Both the position numbers and the translations under genes were made by a program. From positions 29,545 to 93,544 of the forward strand of contig JAUWWQ010000012.1 of NCBI GenBank assembly GCA_030616775.1: 64,000 nucleotides of DNA. The letters run 5' to 3'. How positions within the stretch are numbered: the first letter of the stretch is position 1; every line of letters begins with the position of its first letter. The notes under the pieces are model-generated. The model was given only the letters and a program-made list of their open reading frames with translations. It made no database searches and had not been told where the DNA came from. Source of the DNA: Planctomycetota bacterium (GTDB lineage Bacteria; Planctomycetota; Phycisphaerae; UBA1845). Shown in pieces: positions 41,492 to 50,039 of the stretch.

Positions 41492-42847
41492 CTACCCCGC
41501 CAGTGCAGATGGTATCGGCCTGTCCACCACATGTTCTTGGTGCTGTTCTCGGCAGGTACAGGTTGCTCCTTCGTACTTGATCGTGATTTCCTCACCGGCG
41601 CGTATGGGCCTCGAAGCCAGCAGTGCGAACCCGGAGAGTTGGGCGTTTGGCCGGCAGGAGTGGTTCAGGAACTTGAGCTTTCCTGTGATCTCATATCGTT
41701 GCTTGTGCCCCGATGCGTCCATACGCCAGACGACGTAGATGCCGTCGTGTTCTACGTTCTTTCCGTGGTATCGTGCCACCACCTCACCACGTCCGATGTC
41801 TCGCGTTGCGAATACACCGATACCATGGACCGGGCTCGGTCGGACCTCGGTTTTCGAGATCAACCACCGTACACGCGGAAGCCGTGAGACAATCGGCCCA
41901 AGCCATCGAAGCAGATGAGCGCAAGGCAACCAGCCCCAGTGGCGCCGAGAATACCAGTCCGCCATATGTGCCTTGTCAGGAAAAAGCAAGGCCCGGAGGT
42001 AGCCAAACGTGAATCGCAACCCCGGGGTGCATAGCGCATTAACTACCACGTGCGCAGCGGGATGACCGGCGTCGCGCGGAGCTTGCCACAGCGCCAGCCG
42101 GTCCCGCCAACCTACCCGCATTTGCAGAAGGCGCTGCGTAATATGCTGTGGACAGACCGTCCCAAATTCGCGCTCAATGCCTGCAAGGCCCTGCCGCACC
42201 GGAAGCGCCAGTCGGCACTGCTCCACTGTGGCGAGGAACTCGTTCCAGTCGATCCGTTCTTTCCGAGTCTCGATCCACAGTTTGATATCCTCGAGCCACA
42301 TGCGGCGCGCGCAGCCGTGAATCGCGGCGTGCACGGTGAGGTGCAGGAGCATGTCCTCCGTCGAAGGGATCAGAACGCTTGCCCGCCCCATCGATACGGT
42401 TTCGGCCCGGGCCCACAATGCGTTTGTCGGCACTGATTGAGCGTAGCGGAGGGGGCGAAACGGACGGATGTGCAGATCGATCTTGACAGGATAGATGGTA
42501 CCGACCGCGTACTCCACCTCGTAGTGAAATCGGGGGAAGAAATCTTCTCGAACAAGGGCCTCGCCGCGAAGTCCGCCCAGCTCTTCGAGCAGTGCGAAGG
42601 CCTGGTCGACATCCTCCGGGCGGATCATCAAATCAAGATCCGCCATCGGCCTGGCATCGGGCCGGTCGTATAGCGTGAGGTTGAGAGCGCCACCTTTAAG
42701 CACCATCAGCGGCACCCCCGCCTTGTTGAATCTGGCGGCGATCCGCTCCAGAAGGTGCATCATGCGAAGACTGCGCATAGTCAGGACTGGGGCGGAGGCC
42801 TTCGGCGCGTCAACTTCGGGTGGGGGTTGGGTTTCGGTCATCGGCAT
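41492..42847 (-). CDS. Nucleotidyltransferase (NTP_transf_5-like) fused to a SET domain
   Basis: This 451-residue two-domain protein starts at ATG 42847 (20 nt after the previous stop, GGAG upstream). ATG 42841 is possible. The long open frame upstream of it is antisense-free but unconserved and overlaps the VKOR gene. Residues about 15-310 are NTP_transf_5-like: LKGGALNLTLYDRPDARPM at 50-68 and the metal pair D-L-D at 69-71, with a helical half after it. Residues about 335-437 are a SET domain: VHGIGVFATRDIGRGE, then FLNHSCRPNA and IRAGEEITIKY, with CTC in a post-SET-like position. SET enzymes methylate lysines. NTP_transf_5 proteins occur in RiPP loci with PqqD/HprK. I do not know the fusion. 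Targets could be the miniprotein (K37, K38, K89). Confidence 0.85.
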   Translation of the reverse strand: MPMTETQPPPEVDAPKASAPVLTMRSLRMMHLLERIAARFNKAGVPLMVLKGGALNLTLYDRPDARPMADLDLMIRPEDVDQAFALLEELGGLRGEALVREDFFPRFHYEVEYAVGTIYPVKIDLHIRPFRPLRYAQSVPTNALWARAETVSMGRASVLIPSTEDMLLHLTVHAAIHGCARRMWLEDIKLWIETRKERIDWNEFLATVEQCRLALPVRQGLAGIEREFGTVCPQHITQRLLQMRVGWRDRLALWQAPRDAGHPAAHVVVNALCTPGLRFTFGYLRALLFPDKAHMADWYSRRHWGWLPCAHLLRWLGPIVSRLPRVRWLISKTEVRPSPVHGIGVFATRDIGRGEVVARYHGKNVEHDGIYVVWRMDASGHKQRYEITGKLKFLNHSCRPNAQLSGFALLASRPIRAGEEITIKYEGATCTCREQHQEHVVDRPIPSALAG

Positions 42848-42866
42848 GTTGCACAGGCTCCGCCGT

Positions 42867-44243
42867 TCATCGTGACGCGATCTCCGCAGACGCAGCGGTA
42901 ACTGCCGGACTATTGGTGAGTTCTTCGGCAACGGCCGTCCAGAATACCGGGCTGGTTGCGCAGAGGTCCGGTACACGTCTTCCGTCAAGGAAAATGGCCG
43001 GGGCAGCAGTGACGCCGAGTCTGGCCGCCAGGGCGATATCCTCCTGGACGCGCTGTCGAACAACATCGCTGCTCATATCGGCAAGAAACCGTTCCACGTC
43101 CAAGCCGGCGAGTTGGGCCAGTTGCGCATAGCCGGGGTGGGGCCGGTCTTTGCGATGCTTAAACAACAGGCGGTGCATGGCTGCAAACGCCTGGTCCCCT
43201 CCCTGCAATCGAGCTGCCTCAGCGGCGAGACTTGCGCGGAAGCTGTTGCCCCCGGTCACAGATCCATGGGCCGCCGCGTACTGAATGGTTCCGCTCTCGG
43301 TGTGGCGGCGCGGAAAGTGACGGTAATCGATTCGCAGGTGACCACAAAAGGCAGGCTCGATCAGCGAGTGCCGTCGGGATTCGAAGCAGGCACACTCGGA
43401 GCAATCGTAATCCGTGAAGATCAGCAGCCTGGGCGCGGATTCACTCAAACAAGCCAGTGCGACCCGGTTGTCGTCGGAGCGACGAGGAATCTCGACTACC
43501 GGCTGGGCGAAGTATTCGCGGAGCACGAACCCCCGATCGTTTTGTATCTCGGCGATGACCTGGTTCAGTCCGTGCAGCTTCCGCCACTGGCGGCGTACCT
43601 CGGTCGCGGCATCGAAATAAAACCACAAACCCAAGGCTGCAGCGCCTGAAACGACCATAGCCCACCCCGCGAGCCGCCTTCGGACCCTGGCGGGCGTGAT
43701 AAGGGCTGTCAGGTCAAATGTCGACTCATCAGCCGACGTCCGGCGGGTGCTTCGCCACAGCCAGATCGTGCCGATGAAGATCGCCCCATTGAGCAGGTGG
43801 GCGATGACACACGGAGGGCACCACTCCGAAAGGGTCAGCGCCATGAGCACCAAAAAAAATATGGAGCCGACCAGTCCGCATGAAACGACCAGCAGGGTCA
43901 AGACCCACAGCCATCGGGCGGCCGCAAGGAAACTCCCGACCATCCCAAACCAGATGGCCAGCGATACAAAATAGGCCAGGCCGATCAGCGAGGTGGGAAC
44001 GTATATACGGCGGGAGCCGATGTAAGCGTCAAACGAGCCCCATCGGCTGTCGACTACACCTGCACAACTGACGCTGGGCAGGACCTGCGATTCGCACAGG
44101 CTGAGCAAGAAGCCTGTTCCCTGTCGCTCGGCGGCCCAGCCTCCGTCGTGCTCGGTGAGCAGGGTACCCGACACCCACGCGCCGGCCAGCGAGAGACCGA
44201 CAATGGTCAGGATGCTCAACGATCTTGACGTTGGTGCCGGCAT
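42867..44243 (-). CDS. VKOR-thioredoxin fusion (DsbB/DsbA-like disulfide-forming enzyme)
   Basis: This 458-residue membrane protein has a VKOR domain (about 10-165) with four to five helices, the loop cysteine pair C50/C60 and the active-site C142-P-P-C145 before a helix. A linker and a further helix near 195-212 follow, then a DsbA-like thioredoxin domain (about 245-445) with C281-S-E-C284 and a cis-Pro region VTAAPAIFLDG. VKOR makes disulfides using quinone and hands them to the fused thioredoxin domain, which oxidises exported proteins in the periplasm (family knowledge). Its place at the head of a cluster making a six-Cys miniprotein strongly suggests that peptide as client. ATG 44243 lies inside the preceding small gene (28-nt overlap). 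The ribosome site is weak. Confidence 0.93.
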   Translation of the reverse strand: MPAPTSRSLSILTIVGLSLAGAWVSGTLLTEHDGGWAAERQGTGFLLSLCESQVLPSVSCAGVVDSRWGSFDAYIGSRRIYVPTSLIGLAYFVSLAIWFGMVGSFLAAARWLWVLTLLVVSCGLVGSIFFLVLMALTLSEWCPPCVIAHLLNGAIFIGTIWLWRSTRRTSADESTFDLTALITPARVRRRLAGWAMVVSGAAALGLWFYFDAATEVRRQWRKLHGLNQVIAEIQNDRGFVLREYFAQPVVEIPRRSDDNRVALACLSESAPRLLIFTDYDCSECACFESRRHSLIEPAFCGHLRIDYRHFPRRHTESGTIQYAAAHGSVTGGNSFRASLAAEAARLQGGDQAFAAMHRLLFKHRKDRPHPGYAQLAQLAGLDVERFLADMSSDVVRQRVQEDIALAARLGVTAAPAIFLDGRRVPDLCATSPVFWTAVAEELTNSPAVTAASAEIASR

Positions 44244-44506
44244 CGGGCTGTCATCCCACCAAGGTCGCAGGGGTTCTCAAACGGATGATAACTGTGGTTG
44301 TTTCCCGCTATGTAGGCCTCATGCGCAGAAAACGTCATGAACACGGGGGTAACACCTGCGAGCCTGGCTCCGCTGCGCATCACGTCGCCGCGGGTCTCTG
44401 CGCGAGGGCTAGGTTCTGAACCTGACCCCAGCGATTGATCCCGTCCGTTGTTCGCGCGGTGGATGCTCGCACCAAGGTTATTCGCACCGCGTTTGTCGGA
44501 TGCCAT
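44216..44506 (-). CDS. Second Tat-leader-like miniprotein (candidate precursor 2 or decayed paralogue)
   Basis: This 96-residue frame starts with ATG 44506. Its middle aligns with the 92-residue miniprotein: T-P-V-F-M-T-F-S-A-H-E-A-Y-I-A-G against V-P-V-V-S-T-L-T-A-Q-E-A-L-A-A-G, with 8 of 16 identical. Before it, ETRGDVMRSGARLAG resembles a Tat motif in which the second Arg of RR is Gly. The C-terminal part of 28 residues holds only two Cys (80, 89), and no knottin pattern remains. It overlaps the VKOR gene by 28 nt, as coupled first gene of the cluster. GAGAG before ATG is a modest ribosome site. Either a second substrate or a degenerated copy. Confidence 0.5.
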   Translation of the reverse strand: MASDKRGANNLGASIHRANNGRDQSLGSGSEPSPRAETRGDVMRSGARLAGVTPVFMTFSAHEAYIAGNNHSYHPFENPCDLGGMTARCRHQRQDR

Positions 44507-44766
44507 CTCTCGCAGACCCCGGCTACAGAGAATCTACGGTGTTGTTCTATCGGACGCTCGACCTGCCGAATGAAGTTGCCCGACGTCTGAAGGTGCCAGA
44601 GCAGCGCGACCTCAACAGGCGCGCGAATCCAGAGGTGGCGGCGTTTCGAGGAGTAAGACGTTGGGAGTCGCAGGTTCATCCCTTGCCTTGGCGTCCGAAT
44701 TGCCTAAACTGAGGGCACTTGTCTTGTCGTAGATACATACAGTGATTTGAGCTTCAGGATGATAGA

Positions 44767-47046
44767 ATGCCCCCCCGCACCCAACCACGCATAGCGATTA
44801 TCGGATCATACGTCCCACGCCGATGTGGGATCGCGACGTTCACCCACGATTTGGCCACAGCCATTGCGGAGAACGGCGGCGCCCGGTCTCTGGTGGACAC
44901 GAGCGGCGTTCAGATCGTTGCAATCAACGATCGTGACGGTGAATACAGCTACGGGCCTGAAGTAACGGTGCAGATCCACCAGCACCGCCGCGAGGAGTAC
45001 CACAATGCCGCGGAGATTCTCAACACCGGCAAGATCGATGCGGTGAGCCTCCAGCACGAATACGGTCTGTTCGGCGGTGAGTGCGGGGAGTATCTCTTTG
45101 AGCTGCTCGGGCGGCTCAGAAAACCCGTCGTCTCCACGCTGCACTCTGTCCTGAGCGAACCCTCGCCCAAACAACGAGATGTGCTGCAGAGCATTTGCGC
45201 CAAATGCAGCGCCGTTGTCGTAATGGCCAACCGGGCCCGATTGCTTCTCAACCAAGTCTACGGCGTGCCCCTGGATCGTATCAGGTTGATTCCGCACGGG
45301 GTCCCGGACGTGCCCTTCGGTGATACCGAGCCGTTCAAGGAGCGGTTTGGCCTCAGCGGTCGCCCCATGATCCTCACGTTCGGCCTTTTAGGCCCGGGTA
45401 AGGGCATCGAGACGATGCTCGAAGCGCTGGCGAAGGTCGTTCCCGATCATCCGGACGTGGCCTACGTGGTCCTGGGTGTGACCCATCCGGGCATTGTCCG
45501 CGAATCGGGTGAGCTCTACCGCATTTCTCTGGAGCGGCAGGCTGTCGAACTCGGCATCCAGGAGAACGTGTTGTTTCATAACCGCTATGTTTCGAAGGGA
45601 GATTTGCGCGAATATCTGCAGGCTGCGGACGTCTACGTAACTCCGTACCGCACCAGGGAGCAGATCACCTCGGGCACGTTGGCCTACGCCCTCGCCGCCG
45701 GCAAGGCGATCTTGTCCACCCCATATTGGCATGCCCAGGAGCTGTTGGCCAATGGGCGCGGACGCCTGATTAACTTCGGCGACGCAGACGGGTTCGCTAA
45801 AGACCTCCGCGAGCTGCTCGAAAATCAGGACTTGCACTACGCGGTGCGCAAGGCCGCTTACAACTATGGCCGGGAAATGATCTGGCCGCGCGTCGCCGAG
45901 CAATACTTAAAGACCTTTGCGCACGCCCAGAGCACTTTCGCGGACGCGGCGCGGGATGTCATCGCGGAGCGGAAGGTCGTCATGCGCATGTCGTTGCCGA
46001 AGCCTCGGTTGGATCATTTGTTTACCATGACCGACGACACCGGCATGTTTCAACACGCACTGTACGCGACGCCTGATCGCCGGCACGGCTACTGCACAGA
46101 CGACAACGCCCGTGCCTTGATCGTGTCAGCAATGGCCTGGAGACTCCTTCAGGAGGAGCAGGTGCTACCCTATCTACACATCTACCTGTCCTTCCTGCAC
46201 TTTGCACATGTCCCGGAGACGGGGCGGTTTCGCAACTTCATGTCCTATGACCGCCGGTGGCTGGAGGAAGACGGAAGCGATGATTGTCAAGGACGGGCGA
46301 TATGGGCTCTTGGCTATCTGATCTTGCACGCCCCTAACGAATCGACGCAGCGGTTGGCGACGGACCTGTTCAGAAGTGCGCTGTCGACGATTGAGACGCT
46401 CTGCTGGCCCCGCTCCTGGGCGTTGAGCATTTTGGGTTTGCACTATTATTTGAGGCGGTTTAATGACGATACCGAGGTCCGCGCTCAAAAGGCCGAGCTG
46501 GCCGACCGGCTCAATGTGGTGTTCGCCGAGCACGAGTCGGACGACTGGCCTTGGTTCGAAGACCTCGTCACCTATGACAACGCTCGCTTGCCCCAGGCAC
46601 TCATCATCACTGGCCTTCAACTGGATCGAAAAGAGCTTGTCGATCGGGGTCTACGCATACTGCAATGGCTGTTCGACGTGCAGACTGCCCGGGAGGGCCA
46701 TCTTTCCATCATCGGCAACGAGGGATGGATGCGGCGCGCCGGTGAACGGGCCCAGTACGACCAGCAGGCCCTCGAACCGGCCGCCCTTATGGGGGCATGC
46801 AAGGCCGCTTACCGGGCGTCCGGTGACGGGAAATGGCTTGTAGAGATGCGTAGATGTCTTGAGTGGTTTGTGGAGGGCAACGACCTCGGGCTCTCCATGA
46901 TTGATTTCAAGTCGCGCGGTTGTTATGACGGGCTCACAGCGTCGGGAGTGAACGAGAACCAGGGTGCCGAATCCCTGCTATCGTGGCTGCTGTCGCTGCT
47001 CACCATGCACGAAATGCAAACCGGCGATGCCCCTGAAGTGGGGTAG
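44767..47046 (+). CDS. GT4 glycosyltransferase fused to an alpha/alpha-toroid glycosidase-like domain
   Basis: This 759-residue protein has two parts. Residues 1-400 are a GT-B (GT4) transferase: IIGSYVPRRCGIATFTHDLA, HEYGLFGG, LIPHGVPD, MILTFGLLGPGKG, and a donor site near TPYRTREQITSGTLAYALAAG. Residues 410-755 form a helical toroid with the repeats YCTDDNARALIVSAM, FRNFMSYDRRWLEEDGSDDCQGRAIWALG and NENQGAES, resembling GH-type (alpha/alpha)6 barrels. It is followed by a GH130 gene and another GT4 on the same strand, a set I associate with mannose-containing oligosaccharide synthesis and turnover. ATG 44767 follows AGGATGATAG. It diverges from the cysteine-peptide cluster. Confidence 0.88.
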   Translation: MPPRTQPRIAIIGSYVPRRCGIATFTHDLATAIAENGGARSLVDTSGVQIVAINDRDGEYSYGPEVTVQIHQHRREEYHNAAEILNTGKIDAVSLQHEYGLFGGECGEYLFELLGRLRKPVVSTLHSVLSEPSPKQRDVLQSICAKCSAVVVMANRARLLLNQVYGVPLDRIRLIPHGVPDVPFGDTEPFKERFGLSGRPMILTFGLLGPGKGIETMLEALAKVVPDHPDVAYVVLGVTHPGIVRESGELYRISLERQAVELGIQENVLFHNRYVSKGDLREYLQAADVYVTPYRTREQITSGTLAYALAAGKAILSTPYWHAQELLANGRGRLINFGDADGFAKDLRELLENQDLHYAVRKAAYNYGREMIWPRVAEQYLKTFAHAQSTFADAARDVIAERKVVMRMSLPKPRLDHLFTMTDDTGMFQHALYATPDRRHGYCTDDNARALIVSAMAWRLLQEEQVLPYLHIYLSFLHFAHVPETGRFRNFMSYDRRWLEEDGSDDCQGRAIWALGYLILHAPNESTQRLATDLFRSALSTIETLCWPRSWALSILGLHYYLRRFNDDTEVRAQKAELADRLNVVFAEHESDDWPWFEDLVTYDNARLPQALIITGLQLDRKELVDRGLRILQWLFDVQTAREGHLSIIGNEGWMRRAGERAQYDQQALEPAALMGACKAAYRASGDGKWLVEMRRCLEWFVEGNDLGLSMIDFKSRGCYDGLTASGVNENQGAESLLSWLLSLLTMHEMQTGDAPEVG

Positions 47047-47174
47047 GATCGCCCACGCCGATTGGCCACCGCCGTGGCCACTTCACTTCGAGTTTCCACG
47101 TTGGCCGGACCGATAAGACAGTTGCACCGGGAAGTCCGGAATCGACAACCCGCTACGATGGAGAACAATACTAT

Positions 47175-48155
47175 ATGCCGCCGTTAAGAGAAGATCCGCG
47201 TCGGAGGTTGCTCAAACGCCATCCCAGCAACCCGCTTTTGACAGCTTTCGACTGGCCTTATTTCGTAAACACCGTGTTCAATCCCGGGGCTGTCCGTCTT
47301 CCCTCGGGCGAGACGCTCCTCCTGTGTAGAGTGGAAGACTGCTCGGGGATGTCGCACTTGTGCGCGGCCCGCTCGCCCAACGGCGTCACCGATTGGAAGA
47401 TCGATCCGCACCCCACACTACTGCCCGACCTGGAGCATCACCCCGAGGAGCTGTGGGGGATTGAAGATTCGCGGATCGTCTGGGTCGCCGAGCTGGAGAG
47501 TTACGCCGTTACGTACACCTGCTATTCGCATCGCGGTCCCGGAGTCTCGCTTGCCCTGACCAGGGACTTCCGCCAGTTCGATCGCATCGGCAACCTCTTC
47601 CCACCGGATGATAAAGACGCCGCGCTATTGCCGCGAAGAGTCGACGGACGCTGGGTCATGATTCACCGTCCGGTACCGGCGCGTGGTCGCGCCCATATCT
47701 GGATGTCTTTTTCGCCCGACCTGAGACACTGGGGCGATCACACCGTTCTGCTCAAGGCGCGACGGGGTGCTTGGTGGGACGCCAACAAGATCGGCTTGGC
47801 TCCACCGGTCGTGGAGACTCCTGAGGGGTGGCTGATGATGTACCACGGTGTACGTATAACACCGGCCGGCTGCCTCTATCGTCTTGGACTTGCCCTGCTG
47901 GATCTCGAAGACCCGACCAGATGCTTGTTGCGATCGACCAAGTGGGTGATGGGGCCGGAGCTGGATTACGAGCGGACCGGTGATGTGGGTGATGTCGTCT
48001 TTCCCGGCGGCTACACTCTCGGCGAGGACGACGACACGCTGAATCTCTATTACGGGGCGGCGGATACCTCAATCGCCGTGGCTACCGGGAACATTGGCGA
48101 GATTCTCGACTGGTTGCACGATAACAGTACACCCGGCGACCAGGCTGACGACTGA
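47175..48155 (+). CDS. GH130-family glycoside phosphorylase/hydrolase
   Basis: This 326-residue five-bladed beta-propeller protein has family blocks RHPSNPLLTAFDWP, VFNPGAVRLPSGETLLLCRVED, EELWGIEDSRIVW (catalytic Asp), then TRDFRQFDRIGNLFPPDDKDAALLP, GAWWDANKIGLAPPVVE and TPAGCLYRLGLALLD. GH130 enzymes phosphorolyse beta-mannosides, such as 4-O-beta-D-mannosyl-glucose or mannobiose, to mannose-1-phosphate, or hydrolyse them. Which of these applies here is not visible. Cytoplasmic, no signal peptide. It lies 128 nt after the GT4-toroid gene and 30 nt before the next GT4, one operon. Confidence 0.92.
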   Translation: MPPLREDPRRRLLKRHPSNPLLTAFDWPYFVNTVFNPGAVRLPSGETLLLCRVEDCSGMSHLCAARSPNGVTDWKIDPHPTLLPDLEHHPEELWGIEDSRIVWVAELESYAVTYTCYSHRGPGVSLALTRDFRQFDRIGNLFPPDDKDAALLPRRVDGRWVMIHRPVPARGRAHIWMSFSPDLRHWGDHTVLLKARRGAWWDANKIGLAPPVVETPEGWLMMYHGVRITPAGCLYRLGLALLDLEDPTRCLLRSTKWVMGPELDYERTGDVGDVVFPGGYTLGEDDDTLNLYYGAADTSIAVATGNIGEILDWLHDNSTPGDQADD

Positions 48156-48185
48156 CCCGACTGCGGACTATAGGCAATACCCGCC

Positions 48186-49274
48186 ATGCGCATTGCCATG
48201 CTTGCCCCGATCAGTTGGCCGCTACCACCATCCGGGTATGGTCCGTGGGAGCAGGTGGCTTACAACCTCACCGAAGAACTGGTCAAGCTTGGTCACGATG
48301 TTACCCTGTTCGCCGCGGGCGGCACTAAGAGCAGTGCCAAGGTGGTGACCACTTCGCAGCATGCCTTTTCCACTTGGCCCGAACCGGAGCGAAGCCGCAA
48401 GCGCGAATATGATCCGACGACCGGCTTGCTCGAAGGTCCGCCGGATCCACGTGCTTTGGAGCAACTGCACATAGCCGTGTGCATGGAGCGAGCAGCGGGC
48501 GGTGAGTTCGATGTGGTTCACTCGCATCTGCACATACACGCGCTGGTTTTTGGGCGGCTGATCAACTGCCCGCTGGTCACCACGCTGCACGGGGCCACCT
48601 GGGTGCGGGCGGCTCACCCGGTCTTTACAACCTACAAAGACCTGCCCTTCGTCTCGATCTCCAATGCGGAGAGGCAGATGCTGCCCGAGCTGAACTACGT
48701 TGCCACCGTCTATAACGGAATCTGCCTCGAGGATTTCCCAATCGAACTCCAGAAGGATGACTTCCTGCTCTTTGCCGGCCGCCTGTCACCGGAGAAGGGG
48801 CCTGACCTGGCCGTCGAAATCGCCAGGCGATCCGGCCGGCGGCTGCTGATGGCCGGAATGATCGAACCGCAATACCGGGACTTCTACGACGAAAAAGTCA
48901 AACCCCACGTTGACGGCAGACAGGTCGAATATTTGGGCCTGCTATCGCAAAAGGAACTGGCCCCATTCTACCGCAAGGCCGCGGGCGTGTTGTTTCCCAT
49001 CAACTGGTGTGAGCCGTTCGGGCTGGTAGCAGTCGAGGCCCAAGCCTCGGGCACGCCGTTGATCGCCACTCGTTTCGGTGCTTTGCCGGAAATCATCGTC
49101 GAGGGCGAGACGGGCTTTGTCGTAGATTCGATCGATGAGGCCGTCAAAGCCACCGAGAAGCTTGGCAGCCTCTCGCCCGCCGCCTGCCGGGCCAACGCCG
49201 AAACCCGCTTCAGCGCCACCGCCATGGCCAAGGGGTATGATACGGTCTACACTTCGCTGACTCAGAGCCTCTAA
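48186..49274 (+). CDS. GT4 family glycosyltransferase
   Basis: This 362-residue GT-B enzyme has MRIAMLAPISWPLPPSGYGPWEQVAYNLTEELVKLGHDV at the N-terminus (given here in part), VVHSHLHIHAL, VTTLHGATW and VYNGICLEDF. LLFAGRLSPEKGPDLAVEIAR opens the donor domain, and INWCEPFGLVAVEAQASGTP is the E-x7-E sugar-nucleotide motif. It is the last gene of the mannoside-type operon. ATG lies 30 nt after the GH130 stop. It probably elongates or starts the same glycan as the first gene. Donor and acceptor unknown. A hairpin cacgggtttccaacccgtg (49289 region) follows the stop and may end transcription. Confidence 0.93.
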   Translation: MRIAMLAPISWPLPPSGYGPWEQVAYNLTEELVKLGHDVTLFAAGGTKSSAKVVTTSQHAFSTWPEPERSRKREYDPTTGLLEGPPDPRALEQLHIAVCMERAAGGEFDVVHSHLHIHALVFGRLINCPLVTTLHGATWVRAAHPVFTTYKDLPFVSISNAERQMLPELNYVATVYNGICLEDFPIELQKDDFLLFAGRLSPEKGPDLAVEIARRSGRRLLMAGMIEPQYRDFYDEKVKPHVDGRQVEYLGLLSQKELAPFYRKAAGVLFPINWCEPFGLVAVEAQASGTPLIATRFGALPEIIVEGETGFVVDSIDEAVKATEKLGSLSPAACRANAETRFSATAMAKGYDTVYTSLTQSL

Positions 49275-49367
49275 CAAAACCAGTGTGCACGGGTTTCCAA
49301 CCCGTGGCAGGCACGAAACCGATGCTTGACCGTGCCAATCCCCTGGCCGGCCATCGCTCATTCGCAT

Positions 49368-50039
49368 TCATGACAACGGTTCGATGCATTCCGCAATGTC
49401 GTTGCCTGGGTTGTTCACCCGCGTGCTTACCGGGTAGACCGACATCTCCTCCGACGGATAGGGGCGTAGCAGAGGCTGCAACACGTTGGTCTGCCTGGCA
49501 TCCGGGTCGAGCCAGAGAGCGTAGTCTTTGGGGTGTAGGATGACCGGCATCCGATTGTGCAGTGGGGCCGTCAACTCGTTGGGCTCGGTCGTGATGATGG
49601 TGCAGGAGTCGATGGGACCGCTGTCAGATCCTTCCCAATGCTCCCACAGTCCGGCGAACGCAAACGGTTTTCCGTCGCACAGGTGGATGTAGTAGGGCTG
49701 TTTGCGGCGTTCCTGCTTTTGCCACTCGTAGAACCCGTCGGCCACTACGAGGCATCGCCGCTGGCGAAACGCAGCGCGAAACGCGGGCTTGGTCGTTACG
49801 GTCTCCGCACGAGCGTTGATCATCCGCACCCCGATACTCGGATCGTCCGCCCAGAACGGAATCAGACCCCAACGAAGCATGTGGAACTGTCTGCCGGTGT
49901 CTTCGGGTGTAATGCGCACGACCGGAGCCGGCTGTGTCGGGGCAATGTTGTATCGCGGTGTGATATCCGGCACCTCGGCCAGCTCAAACAGCTCTGCGAC
50001 CACCTCGGCTGGACTGCTCAGTGTAAATCTTCCGCACAT
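49368..50039 (-). CDS. SRAP-domain protein (HMCES/YedK-type DNA-protein crosslinking)
   Basis: This 223-residue protein starts MCGRFTLSS. After Met removal Cys2 attacks abasic sites in single-stranded DNA to form a protective thiazolidine crosslink (family knowledge). Other active-site blocks are present: YNIAPTQPAPVVR, LRWGLIPFWA, INARAETV, RCLVVADGFYEW (Glu) and the His in HNRMPVIL. Complete in length. No lexA-type operator is obvious in its upstream spacer. It points toward the GT4 gene and is divergent from the VWA protein. Confidence 0.96.
   Translation of the reverse strand: MCGRFTLSSPAEVVAELFELAEVPDITPRYNIAPTQPAPVVRITPEDTGRQFHMLRWGLIPFWADDPSIGVRMINARAETVTTKPAFRAAFRQRRCLVVADGFYEWQKQERRKQPYYIHLCDGKPFAFAGLWEHWEGSDSGPIDSCTIITTEPNELTAPLHNRMPVILHPKDYALWLDPDARQTNVLQPLLRPYPSEEMSVYPVSTRVNNPGNDIAECIEPLS

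Noticed and set aside
42848..43066. 73-codon N-terminal extension of the nucleotidyltransferase-SET protein
   Set aside because: It would overlap the VKOR-thioredoxin gene by 200 bases and has no conserved pattern. ATG 42847 lies just after that gene's stop.
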